From Nectonema munidae (Eukaryota > Nematomorpha > Nectonematoida > Nectonematidae): a stretch of 64,000 nt of DNA. Each line of letters starts with the position of its first letter. The first letter of the stretch is position 1. The notes under the pieces are model-generated. The model had not been told where the DNA came from, made no database searches, and was given only the letters and a program-made list of their open reading frames with translations. The stretch is from NCBI GenBank assembly GCA_030549495.1, contig JAUIRK010001053.1:250001-314000 (forward strand), read 5' to 3'. Shown here in pieces: positions 54,701 to 64,000 of the stretch. The position numbers and the translations under genes are program-made.

Positions 54701-57226
54701 AAAAAATTATACTCCGTCACAAAAGTTAAGTATATTTCTTTGTCCAATGTTTCGCTAACGATATATTCATTTATCCATCAAAATTGAAGTATAACCTTGT
54801 GTCTTGAGTCACACTTCTAAATTTATATATCATATACTTAAGGATAAAGAATACTTTTAGACACAAAAATCATGTCAGAATATTTTTACCAAATCAGTCC
54901 AGCATAATTACAAAAGCCAAGCCATGTAGTCTTAAAAGAATCATATTTCCCCGCTTATACAGGGTCTGTCAGCCATGTGTATGCATAATATTAGCTAGCT
55001 AACATTTTCCGGTATCGAATAAGTAGTCAGCTAGATTAACAAATAAAATATCCCTTGGTACTGAAGTCCATGAAATCAAACTATAGAACATTATTCATAG
55101 CCCCTTCTCCTGTGCAATTGATTCTCGTGAGTTGTGACTAAACTAAAAAAATTGTTTGATATAAGGTAAACTTAACTAATATTTTAGAACTGGTGATTGA
55201 GTGGCATGACCCAAATAAAAGAAAAAAAGGGTAACTTGCTTATAGTGAAAAATGATATCTTTAATAAAAAATGATATCTTTCTACAAGGTCTGTGAAATG
55301 GGGACATACATTAATATGGTTAAGGGAGAGGCCGAGTATTTTGTGATAGGTAAGTTTGTTATAAGCTATATCATTTTATAGTATTTTTATCTGACTAATT
55401 TTCTCCAAGAAAATAGGTTTCATGCACAATAAATAAATAACTATCCATAAAAGTTACCCGCGAGCAAACTTTTACTTGAAAGAAAGGTATTTAAAAATTT
55501 ATGCATTGTATAGTAAAATGAGGAATATTATTGATCAAAATTTTCATGCATAACTAATGGTAAACTGAGAGTCGCATAAAAACACTTGGTGGGTCGTAGT
55601 TTGCCCACTTCTCATATAAGCAAGAAGAATATAGGAAAAAGTATGGATCTTTTCAAAAGGTTTTGATTACTTGAATAGCGAATGTCCCAATTCCACCAGA
55701 GCCTCCTCTCACCAATGCATGCTTTCCGTTATTACTCGCAACATCCGTGGAAATCATTCCAAATGTTTTGAAAGCAGAATACACTGTCATCGCAACATAT
55801 GGAATAGATGCGGCTTCATTGTGAGTAAGTGAGCTGGGTTTGATGGATAACGAATCCTTGGAAAGCAGCGCAAACTCAGCATTCGAACCCTGCTTGGTAA
55901 GCTCAAGAGCACCCCACACCTCACAAAAAAGGAACTAAGATTAATCGTTATTTGCTTTACATATCTCTACTTCATCTCCTGGTTTGAAGTTTTCAACGTT
56001 TTTCCCAACTTCAAGAACTGTGCCAGAACAATCACGCCCAAGAATCAGTGGAAACTCGGAAGAAAAGGTTGAAGGAAAATTTGAAGCGCATCGAGCATAG
56101 TACAAGAGAGTTTTGCCATACCCATCTAATTGTCAATCAAAAAACTTGAATAAAAAGATTGAAATGATAAAATTGGCAAATATTCATCGAAAAAAGAGAA
56201 CATATCTCAATCGATCGAAAATACATGATGTGATTTGCCATCATTACTTTGAAACTTTGACAGTTTTCAAAAAATTGATAAATTTCAGCATACATGTAAA
56301 AATTTCCTCTGATTGACAAGACTTTTCGATTTAAAAAAATTGGTCAAACATGAAGGAAATGGAAAAAGTTTATTTAAAACAAACAATGAATTTCACTGTA
56401 AGACTGAAACCTTTTTTAAGTCCCAAAAGTAAGAAACCTTCAAAATTAAAATAGTGAGTGGAAAGATTACAAAGCGAAAATTTCTTTAGAGGGAATATCC
56501 ATGGATATATACACTTCAACATTTCCAAAATTGTAATAAAAAGATCATCAAATTCACCAAAAAATATTTGGCCCAATTAGAGAGCAAATAGACGACGCGG
56601 GGATGTGACAGAACTGAAATAGCCTTGAAGGTATAAAGAGAAAGTAGTTTATTTTTTTGTGCATGCTTCTACAAATAATATAAAAAATATCAACTTCGGA
56701 TTTTTTTTACCCTAATGTGGCATTCAATTACCTTGAAAATAGTAAGAAACGGTAGAGATTTGATTCAGTTAATTTTATAAAATAAATGTTTGAGTTAAGG
56801 CGGGGGCAAAATAATGAAAAAAAATATATAGCATAAATGAATAATGAAATCTTATTGGTAGTAACGAAAGGACATTATTCATCCAAAATATTAATAAATA
56901 AAAAAATAACCAGACGGGTGTTTTATATTTAATAAAAGGATGTAGAAAACCTCTATTTAAAACATGAAATCAAACCTTTACTAAAATTATCAAAAAAAGA
57001 AAAAAAGTAATTTATAAAGTACACCTTTCATAAGTAAATCGATAGGATTAATACTAGTAGAATGTACACGAACCAAAATATCATTTGGATCCTCAATGAC
57101 AGGTACTTTGATATCTGATAATTCTGGTATTTCGTTATAAGTATATAGAACAAAAGCTTTCATCTTAGTAGAAAAGTTTTGTTTTGGAAATTTCAAACAA
57201 AAACCCCGAACTAGGTTAGACATCAT
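48730..57226 (-). CDS. Rtn4ip1: RTN4IP1-like mitochondrial NADPH oxidoreductase, complete seven-exon gene
   Basis: Member of the zinc-free quinone oxidoreductase (MDR) family; RTN4IP1/OPA10 works in mitochondria, in ubiquinone synthesis and respiratory function. Exons in order: 57226-57025, 56125-55971, 55919-55671, 54677-54541, 53803-53620, 49726-49634, 48867-48730. All junctions are GT-AG and in phase; total 1158 nt, 385 aa plus stop (human 396). The N-terminus MMSNLVRGFCLKFPKQNFST is basic without acids, a mitochondrial-type presequence. Landmarks: VRVHSTSINPIDLLMK, FPLILGRDCSGTVLEVGKNV with FKPGDEV, IPYVAMTVYSAF, GGSGGIGTFAIQ (Rossmann glycine motif), FDVILDSIGGKD, and the end GHARGKSVIEIV. 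The large fifth intron contains a Tigger fragment. No break seen, so probably functional. Confidence 0.93.
49001..49080. mobile_element. hAT-like MITE left end
   Basis: cagcggttttcaaccttttt then ttaccttcaccat-like text is the usual hAT end; the matching right end was not found. Confidence 0.4.
50300..51745. mobile_element. possible non-autonomous DNA transposon
   Basis: GGTGGCCCTTTAAGGGTCAA at the left is matched by CTTTAAGGGCCACC at the right as inverted ends about 1.45 kb apart. No target duplication and no recognisable protein between them, so the pairing could be accidental. In the RTN4IP1-like gene's fifth intron. Confidence 0.4.
51842..51860. repeat. AT microsatellite
   Basis: atatatatatatatata run. 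Confidence 0.7.
52357..53190 (+). pseudogene. Tigger/pogo transposon, 3'-truncated
   Basis: Starts with TA then CAGTAAATCTTCTCTAAACC, the pogo-type end. The coding part from 52532 reads a CENP-B/psq helix-turn-helix (KVKLIKNTDAFSKLSQGQLA, EKYNIGKSN), then GPIIQERATKLKIREFKASN and GWLDTYG, then NRLPEIIKNYSPNDIFNCDD and TGLFF with the first catalytic Asp, and ERVTVLLACSLKGKKVKALV. Stops and frame shifts occur. The remaining DDE part and right end are missing. Confidence 0.8.
53945..54000. repeat. imperfect palindrome
   Basis: gaggagtctgagtcgcaata and attattacgactccgactcc form an inverted repeat around aataattatt. A similar half (ggagtcgtaatattattccg) is at about 37498. Possibly part of a small dispersed repeat. 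Confidence 0.45.
54337..54451. mobile_element. TTAA MITE, degraded left end
   Basis: Right end ggtaccctcaaagggttaa and internal gacgaatcatctgcttta and caatggaatttatatactta match the nested element at 28533-28662. The left TTAA is lost. Confidence 0.65.
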
Positions 57227-57229
57227 TTT

Positions 57230-60200
57230 TGAAATGAATTTAAATGTAAATTGTTTGCATTTTAAATTTAAAATGGTATATTAAATAAAGCTTAAAAAAA
57301 TAAATTTAAAACAAAGCTAAATTTAGAGATTATAATATTTTTTATTTGTTTGAAAATATCTTTGATGTTATTAATTCAGTGGATATATGTTATATCCTTA
57401 TCATCTTTCCATCTATGGGGCATTATTCTTGCTTTATATAACTAAATAATATAGTAGAAAATTTAAAGTTATTAAAGGAAGCTTAGACATTAGCCCAAGA
57501 GTATAATTTCCCAAACTGAAAAAATTCAATCTACCAAAGGAAAATAATTATATTATTTATAGACAATAAAATATTTTTGATCAATATTCTAATGTCTGAG
57601 AGTGAGAGGGAGATAGATTATGTCTATTGTATATGGACAGTACCGTGCTTTTAAATTTGGAGGATATTTTTAGTTAGAATTTTTTTTCTGAATCAAAATT
57701 TAAATTATGATTTTCAATCAAAAACGAGTATTTGTTTTTTGAGAAAATATAGTTTTTTTTTCTAATTGGAAATTTTCCTAAATGTCTAACTTTATTGATA
57801 ATTCTACACATTATTGCATCTTAATTGCGAAAATTAAGTTCTGAAATGAACTGAGCATCATAATAAAAAATAAAAATATGTTTTATAAATATGAATGTGA
57901 CACATTTTTAACAGTTTCAAAACTTAGCAAAAAATGATATTAAGCTGTTCAATTTATTAAAAAAATTTTGTTTAAAATGTGAATAAATATTTTTGAAGAA
58001 AATTTTATTTAATTCTTTATTTTACATTTAAATGTTTAAACAAATAATCCAAAAATTTTTTTAAGTAAAATGTAAAATAATTACACATATTAGTGGTCTG
58101 GCAAGACAACTTGGCAGACAAATTTCTTACTATACTTATCGACTATATTTCAAAATATTTCAATATAATTTTTAATATTGAAAAATTATAAAGTTATAAA
58201 TTTTAATTTAATTTATTTAAGTTAATTTTGAATTTTTAGTAAAAGATATTAAAACATTAGAGATATGCTTTAAAATTCCATCACTAGTTTCATTTTTCCT
58301 TTTAGAATTTAGAATGATTGCACACGTCAATTTGCTTTAAGTAGTCTTTCTTTCTGTTTATCTTTATTTAAAGTGCAACGTTTATTGATAAATTTTCTTA
58401 TCATAAAATATTGCTTTAAAAAATGTTTCACCAATTTACAAATTTTTCTAATAAAATTTTATATAGAAAACTAAGAAAAAAGAATGATTTTAAATTATAA
58501 AATATATTGTAAACTCTTAAAATGAAAAGTTTTGCTCAAATTTTGATTTGAAAAATAATTTTTTTATTAAAATTTCATAGTTTGTAGGTCATATTGTATC
58601 TCCTTAACAAGTTCTAGCGCCTCTCACCGCACTTTTTTAGTAATACCAGCGACAAATGGTTTATCTCTGAAAAAATTATGTTTAATAGATTACCATAAAG
58701 GGCCATCTGTGGGAAGAGAATAATCCTGTCTTTACCTCACATTACTACGTTACATATTTACTTCACAAAAAAATTTACTTTACTGCACTCTAAAGTTTGC
58801 TGGCTATTGGGTCATTACTATGCAGAACAAATTTATTAAGAATAAACGTCATTCTCCTATCCTAATAGCCCATCATAATGTTATAAGTACAACCTATTGG
58901 TAACACGATACGATCTCACAATCATTTTATATACTATTAAAACCACATACACGATCGAAAATAACCCATAACAAACTAACTGCCATTATTTTATTTACCT
59001 ATTCTAGAATAACTATTTTCTATTATCTACGAAATCTAGTACATTTCAATTTCCACTAATCGGATCAAAAGCTCTAACAGATATATTAGGTCAAGCTGGA
59101 AAGTACTTTAGAATTTACCTACTTATCTATTAACTCTCCTTTGTAATTTTTCATGTCTACTTTATTCATTAATATTCTTGATTTTTTTTTATCGCTAAGG
59201 CAAAATAGTAAAATAGATTACAAACTATCTAGAACAACATTTATTCTTTTAACTCACGAAAAAAAATCAATAGAGCCTTATAATATTATTAAATAATTCT
59301 CCTTATAAGAAGGAGAAGAATTTATTTTTACATACATACATTAAGAATAAACAAGCAAAATATTAAACATAAGACATAAGAAATTTCCAATGAAATATAT
59401 TTTGGAAAACTTATATCTTATTTTATCTACACACATATAGCCTTCCATAAGATGAAGAATTAAGAAAGTAATCCTATTTCTTGTCTAAATTAAAAAAAAT
59501 AATTTTTAATTTATATTATTTTGATTTGTTATTTTAAGTAAAATGAAATGGCTTAAAAATTCTTTAATTTTTTTGCTTGTATTTCTATATTCCTGTAAGT
59601 TTTTATTTATATATATATATCAAAAATTTTACACTTAATGCTAATTGTATTCTGGCTAGCAATATTTTTTTTCAAAAAGTCAATTTTTTATTTGTTAATT
59701 TTTCAAGTTATGGTTTGCTTGTCCAAAAGCTTCTAAATTGTATATTTATTGTTTTATTCTGTTTAATTTCTATTACTTATTTGAAAAAATATAATTAGAT
59801 AAAGCAGATTTTTATTAATATGTAATAACTATGAAGGTGCGCTCTTTTATTTCTTATTGTTTATTTTTAATGGAAATTCAGTTTTGTTATTAAATATTTC
59901 TTATTCATCCAAATTATGTCGTATATTGATGTCAAAAATATTACTTTAGACATTTCACATTAATAATCTGAATAATTATTTCAATTTTTGATAAACTATA
60001 ATGTTAACATTTAAATAGTATTTATACATTTATAGTTATTCAAAAGGGTGCATTTTGCCAAAAAGAAACTTTTATATTTCTCCAGATCTGGTCAAAATGG
60101 AATTTGGGTGGACAATTATTTTTAGGGAACATTTTGAAATTGTATAAACCAATATTTTTTCAAAAACTTCCTTTGTGCTTTTTTAAAATAAAAAAAAAAA

Positions 60201-60480
60201 AAAAAAAAAAAATTTAATTTTAAATTGGTTTTTAAAATTGCTTTACTTTTCTTGTAAATTTTTTTAAAGTCTGTATACTTTAATGATGTTAACTCAGTTT
60301 AAGCTGACATATTTTGATGAAACTTTGCTTAAAAGGTTAAAAACTATAAAGAAAAAGAAATAACTACCAAAAATATTAACACTTAAGATATTAGCAATCG
60401 AAAAAACCCCGTGAATGTACAGGAGAAGGAATATTTATCGAATATCATGGATAACTTATGTAATTAATTTTTCATAATAT
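57230..60480. other. very AT-rich intergenic sequence
   Basis: Upstream of the RTN4IP1-like gene. No coding similarity; includes a run of about 21 A at about 60190-60210. The first few hundred bases should contain that gene's promoter but no motif stands out. Confidence 0.45.
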
Positions 60481-60779
60481 ATCATTCGGATGTGGTGGAT
60501 TTCAACGCGAAATTTAAAATTCGTGAATCTACATCTAGATGGAAAACTCGATTATGATGACTCAAAAAACCATCAAGTGTTTATAACGAAAGAGCTTTTT
60601 CTTTATGAGAATTTTCATTTCTACTTTGTGTCTAAATATGCCTCAAAAAACATTGAATGCTCTATTCTTTATAAGAATCCAAAGTAAAGAAATGTTAACA
60701 GGGTTAAAAAAAATGAGATTAACGGGTTAAACTTTGATTTCAAAAAATTAAAAACCAAATTTTTGTATGTTTATGCTAA

Positions 60780-60865
60780 GGGGTCATACATATATAACGT
60801 CCCCCAAAATTTTTTTAAATTTTACCCCCTCCCCCTTGTCTAAGTGCATCCAAAAATCTACCTCT

Positions 60866-60902
<37 letters not shown>

Positions 60903-60945
60903 ACTTCCAGTGAGACGTTATTTTTAACTACCCCCTCTCTTTACC
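60780..60945. mobile_element. MITE of the GGGGTCAT...ACGTC type with a 36-nt C run
   Basis: Left ggggtcatacatatataacg then tc, right gagacgttatttttaactac then cccc form inverted ends. A run of about 36 C lies inside (60867-60902). Relative of 45880-46010. Confidence 0.6.
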
Positions 60946-60963
60946 CATCCGTATTAATGGTAC

Positions 60964-62560
60964 TCAAGTTTTATTTATTTTATTTATGTATGAAAAAATG
61001 AGTTTTGATGATAGTTCTTCTGCTTCTATAAAAGCGCTATTCAACAGTAAATCAAAATTGTTAAAGATTGGGCTTTCATCTTCTACACTATCTCGAGTTT
61101 CTTCATCATCTTCACTTTCTTCTACATTTGTGCTTTCATTCAGTTGATGGTCATCACAATCACCTAATTTATGCCGCTTTACAGCTGCAACGCTTGGGTA
61201 ATAAATTCCACAGGTTTTGCAAACTCTACCATTAATTATTATGGATCTTAAGCTTGGACAATACATGTATGGTAGAACTTTGTATTCATTTTGAGGAACC
61301 AATTGATTGATAGCAAGCCGTTTCCATAAATCAGGAAAACGGTCAGTTGACTTTGTGTGGCTTGGAAGAGGATCAGTTGGACCACCAGGATTTTGTCGAA
61401 CTTGAACTGGAGCAGGAAGGAAACGATCAGGAAATATCTTTAGCCAGTTTGTCTGAAATGATTTACAACAATTTATATCAGTACATTTAATTATCTGCAA
61501 AAAGTACTGAGATATACAGCAGTGTTGTGAAACCCATTTCTCATTATATGGTACCTTTTCTTCATAAATCACAGGAAAGCTGTCAATCATCAGTTCATTC
61601 CAAACTTCAGCCAAAACTTCACCAGTTTTTTTAAAATTACGTTTTTCTAACTCTATATCTACTGTTCGTCTTTGAGTGTCAAGATGATTACCAAAATTGT
61701 CATAAGGAAGAATTAAGCCAGTCAGGAGCCATTTGTCGTTCTACGTGATTAAAGGCAGACATTCCCGCAGCATGAGTTGATACTAAAAATGCATCAAAAC
61801 TATGATTTTTAAAATGTTGTATTGCAATATAAGTGTTTTGGGAAATCAAGAATTATCATCAGGTCCACCATCATAAAAAATTATTGCAAAAGGCTTAATT
61901 TTATCATCATATTTAACAACATTTTGAAATTTGTCCAATAGCATTAGTTGGTCAAAGTCCCATCCATGGAATATGCAGTGTTTGAGTCATGTTTTCCACT
62001 GGGAATTGCAATGTAGGTTGGACCTGAATAAGATATTTCTGGAACATCTTTAAAAGATATTGAACGAATTTCACATGCAGCATAAACTGATGGTGTTAAT
62101 TTATGCCGTGTGGCCTTAACAAAATCATGATCAGGTAGACGAATAAAAATCTTAGGAACTTTCTTATACCGTAGTTCTCACTCCAAATAAGATGGATTAT
62201 CATTTTTTTCAGATTCATTTACCATGTTTTGAAACAATTTTAAAAATTCTAGTTCTCTAAAATTCCTTTGGAAGATATGCAGCTTTTACATCTTGAACAT
62301 AGATATTTATTGTCTAATGAATTTCTTAGCAATGCTAAAATTTAAAAAAGGCTATTTTAATCCAAAATATGTAGAAAACTTTCCATCAGAGCCTTTAATC
62401 TATTTGCTTGTCTTACACATTCATAAGAAGAATTTTTGGCCATTTCTTCAACAGTGTCAAGAAGTGTGTTGTTTTTTTAGAAAAGAATTTATCTGCGATG
62501 TTCTCACAGTCCAACTTGTTGAACACAAAAAATTTTGCGATGGAGCATTTGGTGTGCCTA
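60964..62560 (-). pseudogene. member of an uncharacterised repeated protein family, broken
   Basis: Minus-strand reading: EHRR and EEMAKNSSYECKTSK near 62500, IFIRLPDHDFVKATRHKLTP and SVYAACEIRSISFKDVPEIS (62150-62050), YIAIPSGKHDSNTAYSMDG, FVYDGGPDDNS near 61880, LLTGLILPYDNFGNHLDTQR near 61700, then a continuous 216-codon frame 61614-60964 (LAEVWNELMIDSFPV, WVSQHCCISQYFLQIIKCTD, FLPAPVQVRQNPGGPTDPLP, a CKTCGIYYPSVAAVKRHKLG zinc-finger-like segment and an acidic tail). The upstream part has several stops and frame changes. I know this wording from large unnamed families in invertebrate genomes; I infer, without proof, that it is transposon-borne. Confidence 0.5.
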
Positions 62561-62599
62561 TTTGTTTAATTTTGAACAAATTAATTTTCTCATGAATGT

Positions 62600-63690
62600 C
62601 AAAGAAATATTTTTATTATACTTTGAAAGTATTTTTACATATTTTATTCCTGAAATATAGAAATAAAATATCTTAATTTTGCTGATTGATTATTAAAATG
62701 TTTATGTAATACTTTGTCTAATCTGCACAAAAACTATCAATGATACCTCAAAAATAATATTGCATCCTGCTCTTAGCGACTAGATAGGTTTTTTAATATT
62801 GTGATTGCATATTGAACTTTAGGTATACTTTTATTAAAATTTTTTACTAAATTAGGTCTACCTACAATTCACTTATCCCCTTGTGTTCGAGGTCTGCCGA
62901 CACGATTGCCTCAAGGGTACATCAAATAAATGTCAATAATGGAATAATATAATTCTTCATGGATTCATCAATGTTTGGGTTAAATCCGCCAAAAAGAGCA
63001 TATTTTTAAGTTAAAGTGAAAATTTTCCTAGTGCTAACTTGCCAAAATCTAAATTTTTTACTGGAATCAATCAACTCCCTTCCTTTAATGATACGATCTG
63101 CCTTCTTCTCTTGTGTTTGGGCTTCATGCCTTTCCTTTGTTTGGAATAGTTAAAGATATTCGATCTATTATTCGCTATCACATTCAGAGGAGTATTGTAT
63201 ATCTGCAAAAGAGTCATGCTCTTAAACAATTTTTCTCTTTCCAAATACAAAGATTTTTGTGTTTTAAGCATAAAATGATTTAATTGATTTCTTCCCTAGT
63301 GGAAAGCCTTTTTCTAAGCTCACAGTAGCAATCTTGCTTCTTATTGATTTCCCTTCATCTCCTTAATTTTGAGTATTTACAGAATTTTAATTGAAATTTT
63401 TAAGTGTATGTATTTTGTGTGTGTGTGTGATGAGTTTGACAATTTTTTTTATGTATTCTTGCGTCTAAAATTATGTGATGGAAGTGTATCCTAGTTTCTC
63501 CAGCAATGCTTATGTAAGTTTTTATTGTTTCATATCAAAGGAGTCTGAGTGACGATTTCGGCCTCGTATCAATCCCGCTTCTCACTCTTCTAACCGAGAA
63601 CTGAACTATAATTTATTTTAAAGTATCATTAGAATATGACATTTTAAGTGTAAACAAAATGCGTCTTTTAACTAGAGTCTCTGTCTAAAG
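62600..63690. other. noncoding, nothing recognised
   Basis: AT-rich; a (GT)n run at about 63415-63430. No exon or transposon ends identified with confidence. Confidence 0.4.
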
Positions 63691-63800
63691 CGGGGGTTCT
63701 CAACTCGTCTTAGGTCGTGGACCATCAGGCGGCTTATGAAAATCCCATGGACCACAATATTTTTATCATAAAAAATTGACATTTAAAATATTTAAATGTT
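63691..63800. mobile_element. hAT-like MITE end
   Basis: cgggggttctcaactcgtct then taggtcgtggaccatcaggc and cccatggaccacaat: the GGTTCTCAA plus tggaccac wording of hAT MITEs. Right end not found. Confidence 0.45.
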
Positions 63801-63804
63801 AATA

Positions 63805-63886
63805 CAGTAGACCCTCGCTAAGTTGGACTACATGGGGGAGAATGGTGTCCAACTATGCCTATTGTCCGACTTAACAGAGAGTCTAC
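63805..63886. mobile_element. pogo/Tigger-type mini-MITE
   Basis: CAGTAGACCCTCGCTAAGTT on the left and TTAACAGAGAGTCTAC on the right, flanked by TA on both sides. 82 bp, essentially two ends joined. A (TA)n run follows to about 63904. Confidence 0.75.
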
Positions 63887-64000
63887 TATATATATATATA
63901 TATGGTGGAAAAAAATATTTCAAATTGGGCGAATTATTAATTTATGCATAATAATAAAAATAAATATTTTAAATTCGTATATTTTTTTGCTATGTAACAT

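Noticed and set aside
59577-59798. Hydrophobic 73-codon frame
   Set aside because: Expected by chance in T-rich DNA; no start context or similarity.
1-64000. CRISPR arrays, operons or bacterial signals
   Set aside because: The window is plainly animal nuclear DNA with introns; the repeats are transposons and microsatellites.

Overview
AT-rich (roughly 70 percent) animal nuclear DNA with small multi-exon genes, GT-AG introns and a very heavy load of transposable elements. Conserved gene structures (an SHP2/corkscrew phosphatase, an RTN4IP1-like oxidoreductase, a KPC1/RNF123-like RING exon) make it a metazoan. The transposon mix (TTAA-flanked MITEs, piggyBac, hAT MITEs, Tigger, RTE-like LINEs, short tRNA-derived SINEs) and the AT bias suit an arthropod, perhaps a crustacean such as a parasitic copepod; the lineage is an inference, not something the sequence proves.

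Layout. 0-5.2 kb: the RING-encoding exon of an RNF123-like E3 ligase gene (+), a decayed duplicate of the same exon 2 kb upstream, a piggyBac C-terminal scrap, a MITE, a SINE, and a 704-bp hAT relic with perfect 8-bp target duplications. 5.2-9.4 kb: a hAT MITE and a broken RTE-like LINE (-). 9.6-15.5 kb: a second, jockey/CR1-like LINE (-) split by a young but broken Ty3/gypsy-type LTR element. 14.45-22.35 kb: a tandem direct duplication of about 2.3 kb with a 3.3-kb piggyBac transposon exactly at its junction. 22.3-24.2 kb: MITEs and a LINE tail.

24.3-44.9 kb is the SHP2/corkscrew gene on the + strand. I could join ten exons (29132-44868) in consistent phase into about 548 codons carrying N-SH2, C-SH2, the PTP domain and a short tail with a Grb2-type YMNI site; a plausible 11-nt coding exon 1 lies at 24760-24770 behind a GC-richer leader. 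Its introns hold SINEs, MITEs, LINE pieces, an exact 72-bp repeat pair and a 2.4-kb TA-flanked transposon of a family I cannot classify. The PTP signature reads [10 protein letters not shown], with Ala in place of the usual Ser/Thr after the catalytic Arg.

48.7-57.2 kb is a complete seven-exon RTN4IP1-like gene on the - strand (385 aa, mitochondrial-type N-terminus), convergent with the SHP2 gene; a truncated Tigger/pogo transposase and other DNA transposons sit in its introns. 57.2-64 kb is AT-rich intergenic DNA with a broken gene of an uncharacterised repeated family (60.96-62.56 kb, -), a 36-nt C run and a small pogo-type MITE at the right edge.

The most distinctive non-gene signal is a family of 100-140-bp hairpin elements flanked by TTAA, starting TTAACCC, and carrying repeated GCAGACGAT boxes in both orientations. 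At least nine copies occur in the window, and at 28.3-28.7 kb two sit inside a third.
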